Shown here one piece after another: positions 26,762 through 36,318 of a DNA stretch of 64,000 nucleotides. The position numbers were made by a program, and so were the translations under genes. The stretch comes from Bacillus sp. B1-b2 (GTDB lineage Bacteria; Bacillota; Bacilli; Bacillales; Cytobacillaceae), in contig NZ_WEHU01000001.1 in assembly GCF_009183415.1 (NCBI RefSeq), forward strand, positions 186,001 to 250,000, given 5' to 3'. Below the pieces are notes generated by a model. The model was given only the letters and a program-made list of their open reading frames with translations, ran no database searches and was not told the origin of the DNA. Numbering within the stretch: position 1 is the stretch's first letter; each line of letters opens with the position of its first letter.

Positions 26762-28060
26762 ATGAAAAAGTTTATTTCTTCTTTTTTTCAGTTAAAAGAA
26801 AGTAATACAACATTTAAGACAGAAGTTTTAGCGGGAGTTGTTGGATTTTTCACAGTAGTATATATTGTGGCAGTAAACTCCCTTATTTTAGCAGAGGCAG
26901 GTATTCCAATAGAAGCTGCCATCATTGCAACGATTCTAACTTCGGTTGTTGGTTGCTTTTTAATGGGGTTTTACGGAAAAGTACCTGTACTTTTAGTGCC
27001 TGGTATGGGAATTAATGCACTTTTTTCCTATACAATTGTGCAATCTATGGGATTGTCTTGGCAAGAAGCTTTAGCGGTAGTGTTTATCTCTGGGATATTG
27101 TTTATGATTGTAGCTTTTACTAAGCTTGCTAAAATCGTTAGTGATGCTATACCATATTCCTTGAAAGAATCTATCACCGTTGGTTTAGGCTTATTTCTTA
27201 TGTTAATAGGTCTTGAAAAGGGAGGAATAGTAGAAAGAGGAACTACTTCTATTATTGCTTTAGGATCATTTAGTGATTTACATGTACTAGCAACAGTTCT
27301 TACTTTTTTAATTAGCATTGTATTGTTCTTAAGAAATGTAAAGGGGAATTTTCTTCTTACTATTATAATAGGAACCATCATTGCTTGGCTGTTTGGACTG
27401 ATTGATCTGAAAGCTGCAAGTGGTCAATCTCTTCATTTAGATGTGTATAGCAATGTGTTTGCTCATTTATCCTTCGAACAAATATTTGCTGTTCCATTTT
27501 GGGTTGCCGTATTTTCTCTTACAATGGTATTAGTATTTGAGAATATTGGACTTGTCTCTAATCATGTAAACTATCTTCAAATGCCAGAACGATTTAAAAA
27601 TGCCTTTCGTGCAAATTCCATCTCGGTATTTCTTTCGGGTATATTTGGCACAAGTCCAACTGTTGCATCAGTTGAGAGTACAGCAAGTATGAGCGCTGGA
27701 GGACGAACTGGGCTAACTTCTGTTATTACAGGAGTACTATTTTTATGTTCTGCCTTTTTTATCCCAATGATAAAGTTAATACCAGATAGTGCTATAGCAC
27801 CCATTCTTATTATTATTGGGGGATTAATGCTTCAAAATATTCGCAACCTTGATTTAAAGGATTTAAGTGAAAGTTTTCCAAGTATCTTCATTATTGCAAT
27901 GATTCCATTTACTTATAGTATAGCTGATGGTATGGCGATAGGATTTATCCTTTATCCAATATTAAAAATTGCACTAGGGAAAGCAAAAGAAGTTTCACTT
28001 CCTTTATATTTAATATCCTCGTTATTTTTAATTAATTTTGTACTTCAATATACACATTAA
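26762..28060 (+). CDS. Purine permease, AzgA (NCS2) family
   Basis: 432 residues, about 12-13 membrane helices. KTEVLAGVVGFFTVVYIVAV at the N-terminus, the PVLLVPGMGINALFSYTI segment and TSPTVASVESTASM-like GTSPT motif near residue 297 are hallmarks of the AzgA subgroup (PbuG/PbuO, hypoxanthine/guanine/adenine:H+ symport). Which B. subtilis paralogue corresponds is uncertain. Ends at a strong terminator. Confidence 0.9.
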   Translation: MKKFISSFFQLKESNTTFKTEVLAGVVGFFTVVYIVAVNSLILAEAGIPIEAAIIATILTSVVGCFLMGFYGKVPVLLVPGMGINALFSYTIVQSMGLSWQEALAVVFISGILFMIVAFTKLAKIVSDAIPYSLKESITVGLGLFLMLIGLEKGGIVERGTTSIIALGSFSDLHVLATVLTFLISIVLFLRNVKGNFLLTIIIGTIIAWLFGLIDLKAASGQSLHLDVYSNVFAHLSFEQIFAVPFWVAVFSLTMVLVFENIGLVSNHVNYLQMPERFKNAFRANSISVFLSGIFGTSPTVASVESTASMSAGGRTGLTSVITGVLFLCSAFFIPMIKLIPDSAIAPILIIIGGLMLQNIRNLDLKDLSESFPSIFIIAMIPFTYSIADGMAIGFILYPILKIALGKAKEVSLPLYLISSLFLINFVLQYTH

Positions 28061-28075
28061 GAGTGTATATGATTT

Positions 28076-28135
28076 AAAAATGTCAGCCTGATGAATAATA
28101 TATAATATATTATCCGTTATAAGGCTGACATTTTT
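28076..28135 (+). terminator. Terminator after purine permease gene
   Basis: AAAAATGTCAGCCT/AGGCTGACATTTTT, 14-base-pair stem with a long AT-rich loop. Confidence 0.9.
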
Positions 28136-28291
28136 GACTCTTGGAAGAATATAAAGAAAAAGAAACATCTTTCTATAGATGAGATTAATATGTGGAAAGA
28201 TAAATATGCTTTTATCCAATCTTCGACAACATTTTATCTATTTCTTTATTACAATGTCATTATATAGAAGAAAATAGGTGGAGGTAAATAA

Positions 28292-29524
28292 ATGGAAGTT
28301 TTTGTGGCAAGACAGCCACTCTTTAACCGAATGGAACAAGTTTTTGGTTATGAGATACTATATAGAAACAATCAAATAAATGAATTCCCTAATTTTGATG
28401 GAGATCAGGCAACAGCTGATGTTATTATAAATAGCTTTTTAAATATTGGAATTGAAAAACTATCAGATGGAAAACCATGCTTTATTAATTTTACCGAGAA
28501 TCTTCTTGAATTGCAGCTACCTACATATTTTCAACCTCGAGATTTAGTTATTGAAATTCTAGAAACAGTAGAGCCGAGTCCAAAAATTATTAATATTTGT
28601 ATGGAATTAAAGAATTTAGGCTATAAAATAGCACTAGATGATTATACCCTTGATACCACCAATAAGTTTGCTCTTGATTTATTAATGCTTTCCGATATGG
28701 TGAAAATTGATTTTCGTGAAACATCAGAGAGTGAGAGACAAGAATTAGAAGGACTTGCTAAATTGCATAATAAGGAAATGGTAGCTGAGAAGTTAGAAAC
28801 AAAAGAAGAATATGATAAAGCTAGGAATAGCGGCTATCATTATTTCCAAGGATATTACTTTTCAAAGCCTGCTATTTTGTCTTCCCATGATGTTCCTACG
28901 TATATTCATACGTATTTAGAAATATTAGAGTTAATAAGACAGGAGAACCCTGATATAGATCGTATCTCGAATCTTATAGAACAGGATATTTCATTATCTT
29001 ATAAGCTTCTAAAGCTTATTAATACTTTAGGCTTTGGTTTAAAAAGAAAAGTAACGAATATCAGACAAGCTATTATCTATATAGGCTTACTTGAATTACA
29101 AAAATGGCTTTGTATTCTTGCTGTTAGAGAACGGAATAGTGGAAATGGTATTTCTAATGAATTGATGCAAAATTGCTTAATACGTTCAAAGATGTGTGAG
29201 TATGTAGCAAAACTAATCCCAGGAAGAGAAGAAACAGGTAGTTTTTTCTTAACAGGAATGTTTTCTCTTATGGATGTTATCTTAAATGTGCCACTAGAAA
29301 AAGTACTTTCTGAGCTACCTTTAGATGAAATTATCATTGCTACTTTATCTGGTGAGAAAACCATTTATAGAGATGTATTAGATCTTGTGATTGCATCGGA
29401 AACAGCTGATTGGAAAAAAATAGCTACTGGTTGTAAAGAGCTAGAAATTGAAGAAAAAGAACTTTTTAAAGCATATGCAGAATCCATAAACTGGGCAAAG
29501 CAGCTTTGGCAGTATGATAATTAA
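28292..29524 (+). CDS. yuxH: EAL-HDOD signalling protein (YuxH-like)
   Basis: 410 residues. N-terminal EAL-type domain (1-200): the signature is changed to YEILYR, followed by INFTEN, IEILET, LDDYTLD, KIDF, AEKLET and GYYFSKP, so several metal and substrate residues of active c-di-GMP phosphodiesterases are kept while the EAL triad itself is EIL. C-terminal HDOD domain (about 205-400). EAL-HDOD proteins of the YuxH group are often catalytically weak or inactive and act as regulators. GGTGGAGG ribosome site. Single gene with terminator. Confidence 0.88.
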   Translation: MEVFVARQPLFNRMEQVFGYEILYRNNQINEFPNFDGDQATADVIINSFLNIGIEKLSDGKPCFINFTENLLELQLPTYFQPRDLVIEILETVEPSPKIINICMELKNLGYKIALDDYTLDTTNKFALDLLMLSDMVKIDFRETSESERQELEGLAKLHNKEMVAEKLETKEEYDKARNSGYHYFQGYYFSKPAILSSHDVPTYIHTYLEILELIRQENPDIDRISNLIEQDISLSYKLLKLINTLGFGLKRKVTNIRQAIIYIGLLELQKWLCILAVRERNSGNGISNELMQNCLIRSKMCEYVAKLIPGREETGSFFLTGMFSLMDVILNVPLEKVLSELPLDEIIIATLSGEKTIYRDVLDLVIASETADWKKIATGCKELEIEEKELFKAYAESINWAKQLWQYDN

Positions 29525-29535
29525 ATAGGACTATG

Positions 29536-29576
29536 AAACCTTTACTAACTGAATTAGCTGTTGTAAAGGTTTTTTC
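29536..29576 (+). terminator. Terminator after yuxH
   Basis: AAACCTTTAC...GTAAAGGTTTTTT stem-loop, 12 bases after the stop. Confidence 0.8.
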
Positions 29577-29655
29577 TTTATTTATTAAACAATAATTGCA
29601 GCATTCGTGTTAGAACAGTACAATGAAAGAATAGTAGGGTGAGGGGGAAATAGAA

Positions 29656-30642
29656 GTGAATATTAAATTAACAAAGTGTCATGGAAGCGGAAATGATTTT
29701 CTAATAATAGATGAGATCTCTGAATCATATAGCTTTTCTGAAAAGCAAAGAGCAGAGCTCGCTATAGCATTATGTGACAGAAATAGTGAGTTAGGTGCTG
29801 ACGGCATTCTTTATATTCTTCCAAGTGATACATGTGATGCGAGAATGAGAGTTTTTAATGCAGATGGTTCTGAAGCTTCCATGTGTGGAAACGGAATTCG
29901 CTGTGTAGCAAGATATGTTTGTGAATTATTACAGGTAGAAGAAGCAATTATTGAGACAATGAAAGCGAACTTGGAAGTGAAAAATGCAGAAGATATATAT
30001 ACAGATATCCCAACCTATCTTGTAGAAATATCACCAGTTTCTTTTCAAATAAAAGATCTACCGTTGCAGTTGGAGAAGGAAACCTTAATAAATGAAAAAA
30101 TACCTGAATTAAATCCTGATTTAATTTTTACTGCATTAGCAGTTCCAAATCCTCATTTAATTAGTATTGTGAATAAAAGTGTGCTAGATACAAATATACA
30201 AGAACAATTAAGCACTTATGTTAACGGTCCAAATGACTTCTTCACAGACGGTGTTAATGTTAGTTTTATGTCAATTCTAGAAAAAGGAAGTATTTATGTT
30301 CGCACATTTGAAAGAGGAGTAGGATTTACAAACGCTTGTGGAACTGCGATGTCTGCTTCTACACTCGTTTCCATCTTAAATGGGTATAATGAAGAAAATA
30401 CTTATGTTGAAGTATACAATAATGGTGGTAAGGTGCGTTGTTTCGTACATCATGAGAATGGAAAATATCGCATTGATTTAATAGGTAATGCTACATATGT
30501 ATATCATACAACAGTGAACATGACATGGGATAACCCTAAGCAGTTCACATTAGATGAAAAGGTCTATTATCAAGAAGAACTATTACAGTATGAGGGATTA
30601 CAAAATTTAGCAAAAAACTATGTAACAGAACATTTGAGTTAA
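29656..30642 (+). CDS. dapF: Diaminopimelate epimerase
   Basis: 328 residues, GTG start behind GAGGGGGAAA. Family blocks: KCHGSGNDF at the N-terminus, first catalytic Cys in MCGNGIRC (about residue 76), VPNPHL near 167 and second catalytic Cys in ERGVGFTNACGT (about 233). Interconverts LL- and meso-diaminopimelate for lysine and peptidoglycan synthesis. The product is about 40 residues longer than many DapF proteins, partly at the C-terminus after residue 290, as in Bacillus. Monocistronic. Confidence 0.95.
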   Translation: MNIKLTKCHGSGNDFLIIDEISESYSFSEKQRAELAIALCDRNSELGADGILYILPSDTCDARMRVFNADGSEASMCGNGIRCVARYVCELLQVEEAIIETMKANLEVKNAEDIYTDIPTYLVEISPVSFQIKDLPLQLEKETLINEKIPELNPDLIFTALAVPNPHLISIVNKSVLDTNIQEQLSTYVNGPNDFFTDGVNVSFMSILEKGSIYVRTFERGVGFTNACGTAMSASTLVSILNGYNEENTYVEVYNNGGKVRCFVHHENGKYRIDLIGNATYVYHTTVNMTWDNPKQFTLDEKVYYQEELLQYEGLQNLAKNYVTEHLS

Positions 30643-30650
30643 AGAATGGA

Positions 30651-30706
30651 AAGAAGGTTAGAGATATAGATACATCTTGTAGATGAATTTATACTCTAAC
30701 CTTCTT
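30651..30706 (+). terminator. Terminator after dapF
   Basis: AAGAAGGTTAGAG/CTCTAACCTTCTT perfect 13-base-pair stem; short T tail (TTATTG). Confidence 0.75.
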
Positions 30707-30734
30707 ATTGTTATCAGGATAAAAGGAGAGTTAT

Positions 30735-31466
30735 ATGTATAGAAAAAGAGTGTATATGATTCTATTTTCTATTGTTTGTTTAGTGCTGACAGGGTGTTCC
30801 TCAAATGAATCAGATGTAAAAAACAATGAAAATAACAAAGTAGAAGTAACCTTAGAAAAGGAAATCGACGGAGATACGATACAGTCATTTTTCAAAATAT
30901 AAAGGAGGAATGTACGTTTTTTACTAGTAGATACTCCAGAAACTTCTCATCCAAGATTAGGAGAGCAACCGTTTGGTCAAGAAGCTAAAGATTTTACTGC
31001 CAATCTTGTAGAGCATGCGGAAAAACTTGAATGAAAATTTGATAGTGGTCAAAGCCGAGATAAATATGGAAGATTATTGGCTTATGTATATGCAGATGGA
31101 AAAATGATACAAGAAGAATTGATAAAACAAGGATTAGCACGAGTTGCTTATATATATGCTCCAAATACTAGATATGTGGATATATTTACAGAAATTCAAC
31201 AGAAAACACAATCAAGAGGAATAGGAATCTGGCAGATAGAAAATTATGCCCAAGAAGATGGATTTCATCCTGTGAAGCTTGAATTAGAACAAGGTCAGCA
31301 ACAAGATAAAAGTGATTCGTCCTGTGTAATAAAAGGAAACATTACGAGTTCTTCTAAAATATATCATACACCTGACTCCCCTTGGTATGAGCCAACAAAA
31401 GCAGAAGTTATGTTTTGTACGAAAGAGGAAGCAGAAGAAGCTGGCTTTAGGCTCCGAAATAGATAA
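30735..31466 (+). pseudogene. Staphylococcal-type nuclease lipoprotein, two in-frame stops
   Basis: Starts ATG 30735 after AAAGGAG, with a lipoprotein signal ending in LTGC. The thermonuclease core follows in one frame: EIDGDTI, VRFLLVDTPETSHPRLGEQP, QEAKDFT, QSRDKYGRLLAYVYADG, GLARVAY and a C-terminal region ending in MFCTKEEAEEAGFR. The frame is broken by TAA at 30900 and TGA at 31032, where intact homologues have sense codons; no frameshift is needed. The broken frame splits the active-site region, so the protein is almost surely not made in full. Two point mutations in an otherwise well-kept gene indicate recent loss (or sequencing error). Confidence 0.85.
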
Positions 31467-31609
31467 AAGTACTGGATATATTGTTAACATCAATTCCATG
31501 TATAAATAATCTGAAATGGTGCACAATAAACACTAGTAAAAATGGAGAGAGCTCTATCTAAGAAATGATTTAGGATGTAATTTTGTAATGAGGGGATGTC
31601 GGAATATCT

Positions 31610-32104
31610 ATGAAGAAGTATAATAAAGATAGATTATACTTACAAATTATTACAATTATTTCCTTTATTACTTTATTATTTACTATTTTTAGAAAGCCAC
31701 CTTTAAAGGATTGGATTATTGTTTATCTAGCAAATACTATTTCAAATGTTATTTTAGATAAAATACTTGTTAAGTTAAAGATAGTGGAATATCCCTATCG
31801 TTTTTTCCCCAAGTATTTTCGAATACATATCATCTTTGATTATTTAATTTATCCAACTTTCACCGTAATCTTTAATCAAATGACATTACATGACAGAGTC
31901 TCTAAAATAATAAGTAAGCTAATTCTAATTTCAAGTCCTTTTTTTCTTATTGAATATTGGGCTGAAAAATATACAAACTTAATTAGCTGGAAGAGAGGGT
32001 GGAGAATGTATCATACAGTTGGAAGTGTTATTTTCACATCCTTATTCACCCGTATGATTATTGCTGTGATTCGCAAAATGGATCAAAAATCACATGTACA
32101 ATAA
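31610..32104 (+). CDS. CBO0543-family membrane protein
   Basis: 164 residues with four or five membrane helices. The layout (MKKYNKDRLYLQIITIISFI, the FRIHIIFDYLIYPTFTVIFN segment, IEYWAEKYTNLISWKRGW) matches a Bacillus/Clostridium membrane family often labelled CBO0543; function unknown. Good spacing from GAGGGGATG. Lies between the broken nuclease gene and the ligase gene. Confidence 0.7.
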   Translation: MKKYNKDRLYLQIITIISFITLLFTIFRKPPLKDWIIVYLANTISNVILDKILVKLKIVEYPYRFFPKYFRIHIIFDYLIYPTFTVIFNQMTLHDRVSKIISKLILISSPFFLIEYWAEKYTNLISWKRGWRMYHTVGSVIFTSLFTRMIIAVIRKMDQKSHVQ

Positions 32105-32149
32105 GTGACTTCTTTTATCTAAAATATAGGAATAAAAGGAACGAGTGAA

Positions 32150-33082
32150 ATGAATCCAATAAAGCCGTTTGAACCAATCGTCACGGAGAATATCCCTACT
32201 GGAGACAATTGGATTGGTCAAGTGAAGTGGGATGGTACAAGAATACTTGTCTATAATGATGGAACTAAACGGGAACTCTATAATCGTAAGCTAAATAATC
32301 GAAGTAAACAGTATCCGGAAATTCTTCAATTGGATACTTATTTTCATGGTGAAAATTGTATATTAGATGGAGAGGTTATTTCATTACGAAATGGAAAGCC
32401 TTCCTTTTACGATGTTATGAAAAGGGATAGAAAAAAGAATATCGAGAATATATCTGTGCTTATGGAACAAGTTCCTATCACTTATATGATATTTGATATA
32501 CTATATTTAAATAATTCATGGCTAGTGGATTTGCCTTTAAGAGAGCGGCAACATCTACTAAAGAAAGTAATTTCGCCAACAGAACATATCCAGTTGGTAG
32601 AAAATTTTATTGACAAAGAAGCATTATTCCAAGTTTGTATGCAGAATGATCTAGAAGGTGTTATATTTAAAGATCTTGATAGTACCTATAAAATTAGTGG
32701 AAAAGATGGAAAGTGGAAGAAAAAGAAAAAAGAAATGGATTTAATGGCAGTAGTAGGTGGTGTCTCTTACAGAGATAATATTGTTAATTCTTTGCATTTG
32801 GGACTATATGATGACAAAGGAGAACTAGTGTACATTGGGAGTGCCGGAAGTGGGAAGCTGACTGCTAAAGATTGGAGAGATATTACAAAAGTGATTACAA
32901 GCATTGTAATCAGCCAGGCTCCATTTAATAGACTTCCTGATGTGAAAGGTGCTAACTGGATTAGACCAGCACTTACTGTGAAAATCTCTTTTTTAGAATG
33001 GACAGATGCCAATACATTAAGACATCCTGTTATTGAATCATTTGTAAATATGCCAATCCATGATTGTGTGTTCCCAGACTAA
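32150..33082 (+). CDS. ATP-dependent DNA ligase (LigD ligase part, stand-alone)
   Basis: 310 residues. Nucleotidyltransferase domain with motif I KWDGTR (Lys 29, AMP-bound), motif III-like ILDGEVI (about 77), EGVIFKD motif IV (about 183) and KKKK..MDLMAV motif V, then an OB-fold domain ending in VKISFLEWTDANTLRHPVI. This is the ligase half of bacterial LigD. In B. subtilis the ligase and polymerase are one protein (YkoU/LigD); here the frame stops after the ligase and the polymerase is on the opposite strand downstream. Acts in non-homologous end joining with Ku. Confidence 0.9.
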   Translation: MNPIKPFEPIVTENIPTGDNWIGQVKWDGTRILVYNDGTKRELYNRKLNNRSKQYPEILQLDTYFHGENCILDGEVISLRNGKPSFYDVMKRDRKKNIENISVLMEQVPITYMIFDILYLNNSWLVDLPLRERQHLLKKVISPTEHIQLVENFIDKEALFQVCMQNDLEGVIFKDLDSTYKISGKDGKWKKKKKEMDLMAVVGGVSYRDNIVNSLHLGLYDDKGELVYIGSAGSGKLTAKDWRDITKVITSIVISQAPFNRLPDVKGANWIRPALTVKISFLEWTDANTLRHPVIESFVNMPIHDCVFPD

Positions 33083-33117
33083 ATACTTTTTTATCATTCA
33101 TTATAGGGGTTACTAAG

Positions 33118-33157
33118 TAAAGGAATAGCTATTAATGGAACAAAAGCTATTCCTTTG
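33118..33157. terminator. Hairpin between convergent ligase and polymerase genes
   Basis: AAAGGAATAGCT/AGCTATTCCTTT, 12 base pairs, 14-base loop; T-rich tail on the plus strand. Confidence 0.7.
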
Positions 33158-33245
33158 CTCCTTTTATTTTTTCTGTTTTATATATAATAAACAAATTCTC
33201 TTCACAGGGTTCACGTCTTGGTAAATAAAACTATCCTTTAATATA

Positions 33246-34445
33246 TCATAATCTTTGTGAATTAGCTTTTAACCCATCTAAAACAGGCTGAAAGGGTTGA
33301 TCATCTTTGATTCGAAAATAATCATGAAAAGGATTTATACCTTTTTCCAAACGAAAGGCTACTTCTTTCATACTAAACTGAGCTGGAGTTAATGAGTCAG
33401 TAAGTTCATTCCAATGTATGGGACAAGCAACATATCCTCCTGCATTCCCTCTAATAGAATAGGGAGAAATAATGGTTTTTCCTTCACTGTGTTGTATATA
33501 ATCTATATACAGGCGATTGTTACGATTTTTTTTCAATCTTTCAACTGTAAAAAGTGTTGGTTCTGATTGAATCATAAACCTTGCTACAAATTCAGTGAAC
33601 ACGCGTACTTCTTCGTAGGAATATGTCTTTTCAGGAAGGGGAATATATACCTGTATACCTTTATTGCCTGATATCTTAACAAATGAATGAAGATGCAGTT
33701 GATCTAATATTTGTTTTAATAATTTGGCAGCTATAATCGCAGAGGAAAACTTATCAACAGATGCTGGATCTAGATCAAAGACTATTTCTGAAGGCATAGA
33801 TTCCGAATGAATGGTTTCAAAAGGAATATGTAATTCAAATGCTAATTGATTTCCAAGCCATAATAGTGTTTCGATATTATTACAAACAATATACTTAATA
33901 TCTTCATGATAAAATGTATCAACAAAGCTTGGAGCATAATCAGGACACTGTTTTTGATAAAAAAAGTCACCGAAAAGTCCATGCGGGTATCTAATGGTTG
34001 TTAGTAAACGATTTTTCAAAAAGGGAAGTAAAAATGGACTGACCCTCTGTAAATAGTTAATATAATCTATCTTTGTTATGCTTGATTCGGGAAATAAAGG
34101 CTTATCAGGATTTGTTATTTCAACAGGAATTTTAAGTAATTGCTCAAAACTGCAGTCAGCTAAGGTTTTATTAAATAAAAATTGATGAAAGACTGGTTCT
34201 ACTAATTTTTCGTTTTCATAAGAAGTGATTTTTAATTCCACAATGATACCTGGTTTAATATATAGAACAGAATCAACCTCTTTATGAAAATGCTCTTTCA
34301 TAATAGATAGAAGAGCCTCTTTATCCGCACTTTCTATCCCTTCTTTAAACGTCCCTACTTCAACGGGTTTTCCACTTTTCATTACTCCTACTCCAAAAAC
34401 ATCTTGAACTTTATGATAAAAAGTAATAAAAAATGCTGCTAACAT
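33246..34445 (-). CDS. LigD-type primase-polymerase, stand-alone with vestigial ligase tail
   Basis: 399 residues from the ATG at 34445 (GGTGA upstream; a TTG 18 bases earlier is possible). Residues 1-100 look like the OB-fold end of a LigD ligase (VFGVGVMKSGKPVEVGTFKE, then KPGIIVELKITSY), and the rest is the archaeo-eukaryotic-primase-type polymerase: catalytic VFDLDP (Asp pair), KISGNKGIQVYIPLP and ERLKKNRNNRLYIDYIQH. So this gene carries a piece of ligase before the polymerase, while a full ligase is encoded separately on the other strand. Adds nucleotides at broken ends during end joining. Divergent from ku. Confidence 0.88.
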   Translation of the reverse strand: MLAAFFITFYHKVQDVFGVGVMKSGKPVEVGTFKEGIESADKEALLSIMKEHFHKEVDSVLYIKPGIIVELKITSYENEKLVEPVFHQFLFNKTLADCSFEQLLKIPVEITNPDKPLFPESSITKIDYINYLQRVSPFLLPFLKNRLLTTIRYPHGLFGDFFYQKQCPDYAPSFVDTFYHEDIKYIVCNNIETLLWLGNQLAFELHIPFETIHSESMPSEIVFDLDPASVDKFSSAIIAAKLLKQILDQLHLHSFVKISGNKGIQVYIPLPEKTYSYEEVRVFTEFVARFMIQSEPTLFTVERLKKNRNNRLYIDYIQHSEGKTIISPYSIRGNAGGYVACPIHWNELTDSLTPAQFSMKEVAFRLEKGINPFHDYFRIKDDQPFQPVLDGLKANSQRL

Positions 34446-34617
34446 ATGAAAATCACCAACCAATCAATTGCTTCTCGTTACTAGTATGACACTAAATTCA
34501 TCATCTTATTTCATTGATTCATTGCCAATAATTATCTGTATGCTTACCGTGAAATCTAGGCAATTTATTAAGGAACATAAAAAGCTTAAAATGAATGAAT
34601 AGAATGGAGATTAATAT

Positions 34618-35451
34618 ATGCATACCATGTGGAAAGGAAATATTAGCTTTGGTTTAGTTAGCATTCCCATAAAATTACACACTGCAACAGAAGATAAAGA
34701 TATTAAATTGAGGACTTTGCATAAAGAATGTCATGCTCCTATCAAATATGAAAAAAAGTGTACTTCGTGTGGGAAGGAAGTAGCTCCTGAAGATATTGTA
34801 AAGGCATATGAATATGCAAAAGGTAAATATGTTGTTCTTGATGAAGAAGAATTAGAAAAAATAAGAAAAGAACAAGAAGATAAAGCTGTAGAAATTATAG
34901 ATTTCGTTCAAATGGAAGAAATTGATCCTATTTATTTTGAGAAATGTTATTATATGTCTTCTGGTGAAGGTGGAAATAAAGCATATGCTTTATTAAGAGA
35001 GGCACTGGTGGAAACGAGGAAGGTAGGCATTGCCAAAATAATTATTCGTGCTAAAGAACAACTCGCTGTCATTCGCGTCTATAAAAATACATTATGCTTA
35101 GAAACCATTCATTTTCCAGATGAAGTAAGAAAAATCGAGGATGTACCTAATGTGCCTGCAGAGAATGAAATTGCTAAGAAAGAGTTAGATACCGCCATTC
35201 TTCTAATTGATCAATTAACAACTGCGTTTGATCCAAGTAAATATACAGACGAATATCGTACAGCATTACTTGATTTGATAGAAACAAAAAAACAAGGGAA
35301 AGAAATAGTAATAAGTAGTGATAGTAAACCAGTTGAATCAAATGTAATGGATTTAATGGCTGCATTACAAGCATCAATAGATAACACAAAGCCGGAAAGA
35401 CAAGTGGAAAAGAAAAAAAGAACAAGAAAAAAAGTAATAAGAGAGGCATAA
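34618..35451 (+). CDS. ku: Non-homologous end-joining protein Ku
   Basis: 277 residues. MHTMWKGNISFGLVSIPIKL at the N-terminus is the Ku signature; a CxxC zinc-like pair (CTSCGKE) near residue 46 and the basic C-terminal tail RQVEKKKRTRKKVIREA are typical of bacterial Ku. Forms a ring on DNA ends and recruits the LigD proteins encoded just upstream. In Bacillus this system protects spores. Divergent from the polymerase gene across a 170-base promoter region. Confidence 0.95.
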   Translation: MHTMWKGNISFGLVSIPIKLHTATEDKDIKLRTLHKECHAPIKYEKKCTSCGKEVAPEDIVKAYEYAKGKYVVLDEEELEKIRKEQEDKAVEIIDFVQMEEIDPIYFEKCYYMSSGEGGNKAYALLREALVETRKVGIAKIIIRAKEQLAVIRVYKNTLCLETIHFPDEVRKIEDVPNVPAENEIAKKELDTAILLIDQLTTAFDPSKYTDEYRTALLDLIETKKQGKEIVISSDSKPVESNVMDLMAALQASIDNTKPERQVEKKKRTRKKVIREA

Positions 35452-35557
35452 CAGCTAACAATTATTGGCTAATGGGATGTTATACAGTATACTAATAGTG
35501 GAAGTTGTTTCGATGCAACTTCTTTTTCTTTTATATTAAAAATAATGGGAGAAATAG

Positions 35558-36217
35558 ATGATGGATAGAAAAGAAAAAAAACTAACGATACGCTATGCAT
35601 TAACAATGATGGCGATAATTGGTTTCTTTACAGGAATTTTTTACTTAGTTTCTAAGCAAGTAACAAGCAAAGATTTGTTAGTCTTCGATCAGCACATTAT
35701 TTCTTTCGTGCAAAGTTTTATCTCAGTTGATATAACTAGATGGGTATTAAGACTAACGGATTTAGCTTCTGTTGCTTTTTTAATTTACGCTGTTTTATTT
35801 GTTTCTGTTCTTCTTTTATGGAAAAAGAAATATGCTTTAATGGTATTCATGATAACAGCAAATGGACTTGGTGCATTATTGAACAAGACATTAAAATGGT
35901 ATTTCAAAAGAGAGCGACCAGATATACTTCCAGTTATTCTGGAGAAAGGTTATAGCTTTCCTAGTGGACACTCCATGGGATCCTTACTTTTTTATGGTAG
36001 TTTAGCTTATCTTTTGGTGCATATCTTACAGGGTACGTGGGCGAAAATACTGTCTTTCTTAGGATTAATTCTACTTATTCTATTAATTGGAACAAGTAGA
36101 ATATATTTAGGCGTTCACTATCCAACAGATGTTGTAGGAGGATATTCTATTGGAATCGCATTTTTGGTCCTTTGTATCCTAGCATTTAGATATTACGAGG
36201 AGAGAAACAATAAATAA
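35558..36217 (+). CDS. PAP2 family membrane phosphatase
   Basis: 219 residues with five to six membrane helices. The three phosphatase motifs are present: KRERPD (about residue 126), PSGHSMGS (about 141) and SRIYLGVHYPTDVVGG (about 188). Acts on lipid phosphates such as undecaprenyl pyrophosphate or phosphatidylglycerol phosphate; substrate not decidable here. ATG at 35558, with another three bases later. Confidence 0.88.
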   Translation: MMDRKEKKLTIRYALTMMAIIGFFTGIFYLVSKQVTSKDLLVFDQHIISFVQSFISVDITRWVLRLTDLASVAFLIYAVLFVSVLLLWKKKYALMVFMITANGLGALLNKTLKWYFKRERPDILPVILEKGYSFPSGHSMGSLLFYGSLAYLLVHILQGTWAKILSFLGLILLILLIGTSRIYLGVHYPTDVVGGYSIGIAFLVLCILAFRYYEERNNK

Positions 36218-36318
36218 TACATATAGCCTAAGCCTCTCTATCATGGAAAAAAGAATAAATGATTTCTAATAAATAGAATAATAAATCTAAAAAAAGATAG
36301 AATTCGGGGGAAATGCAA

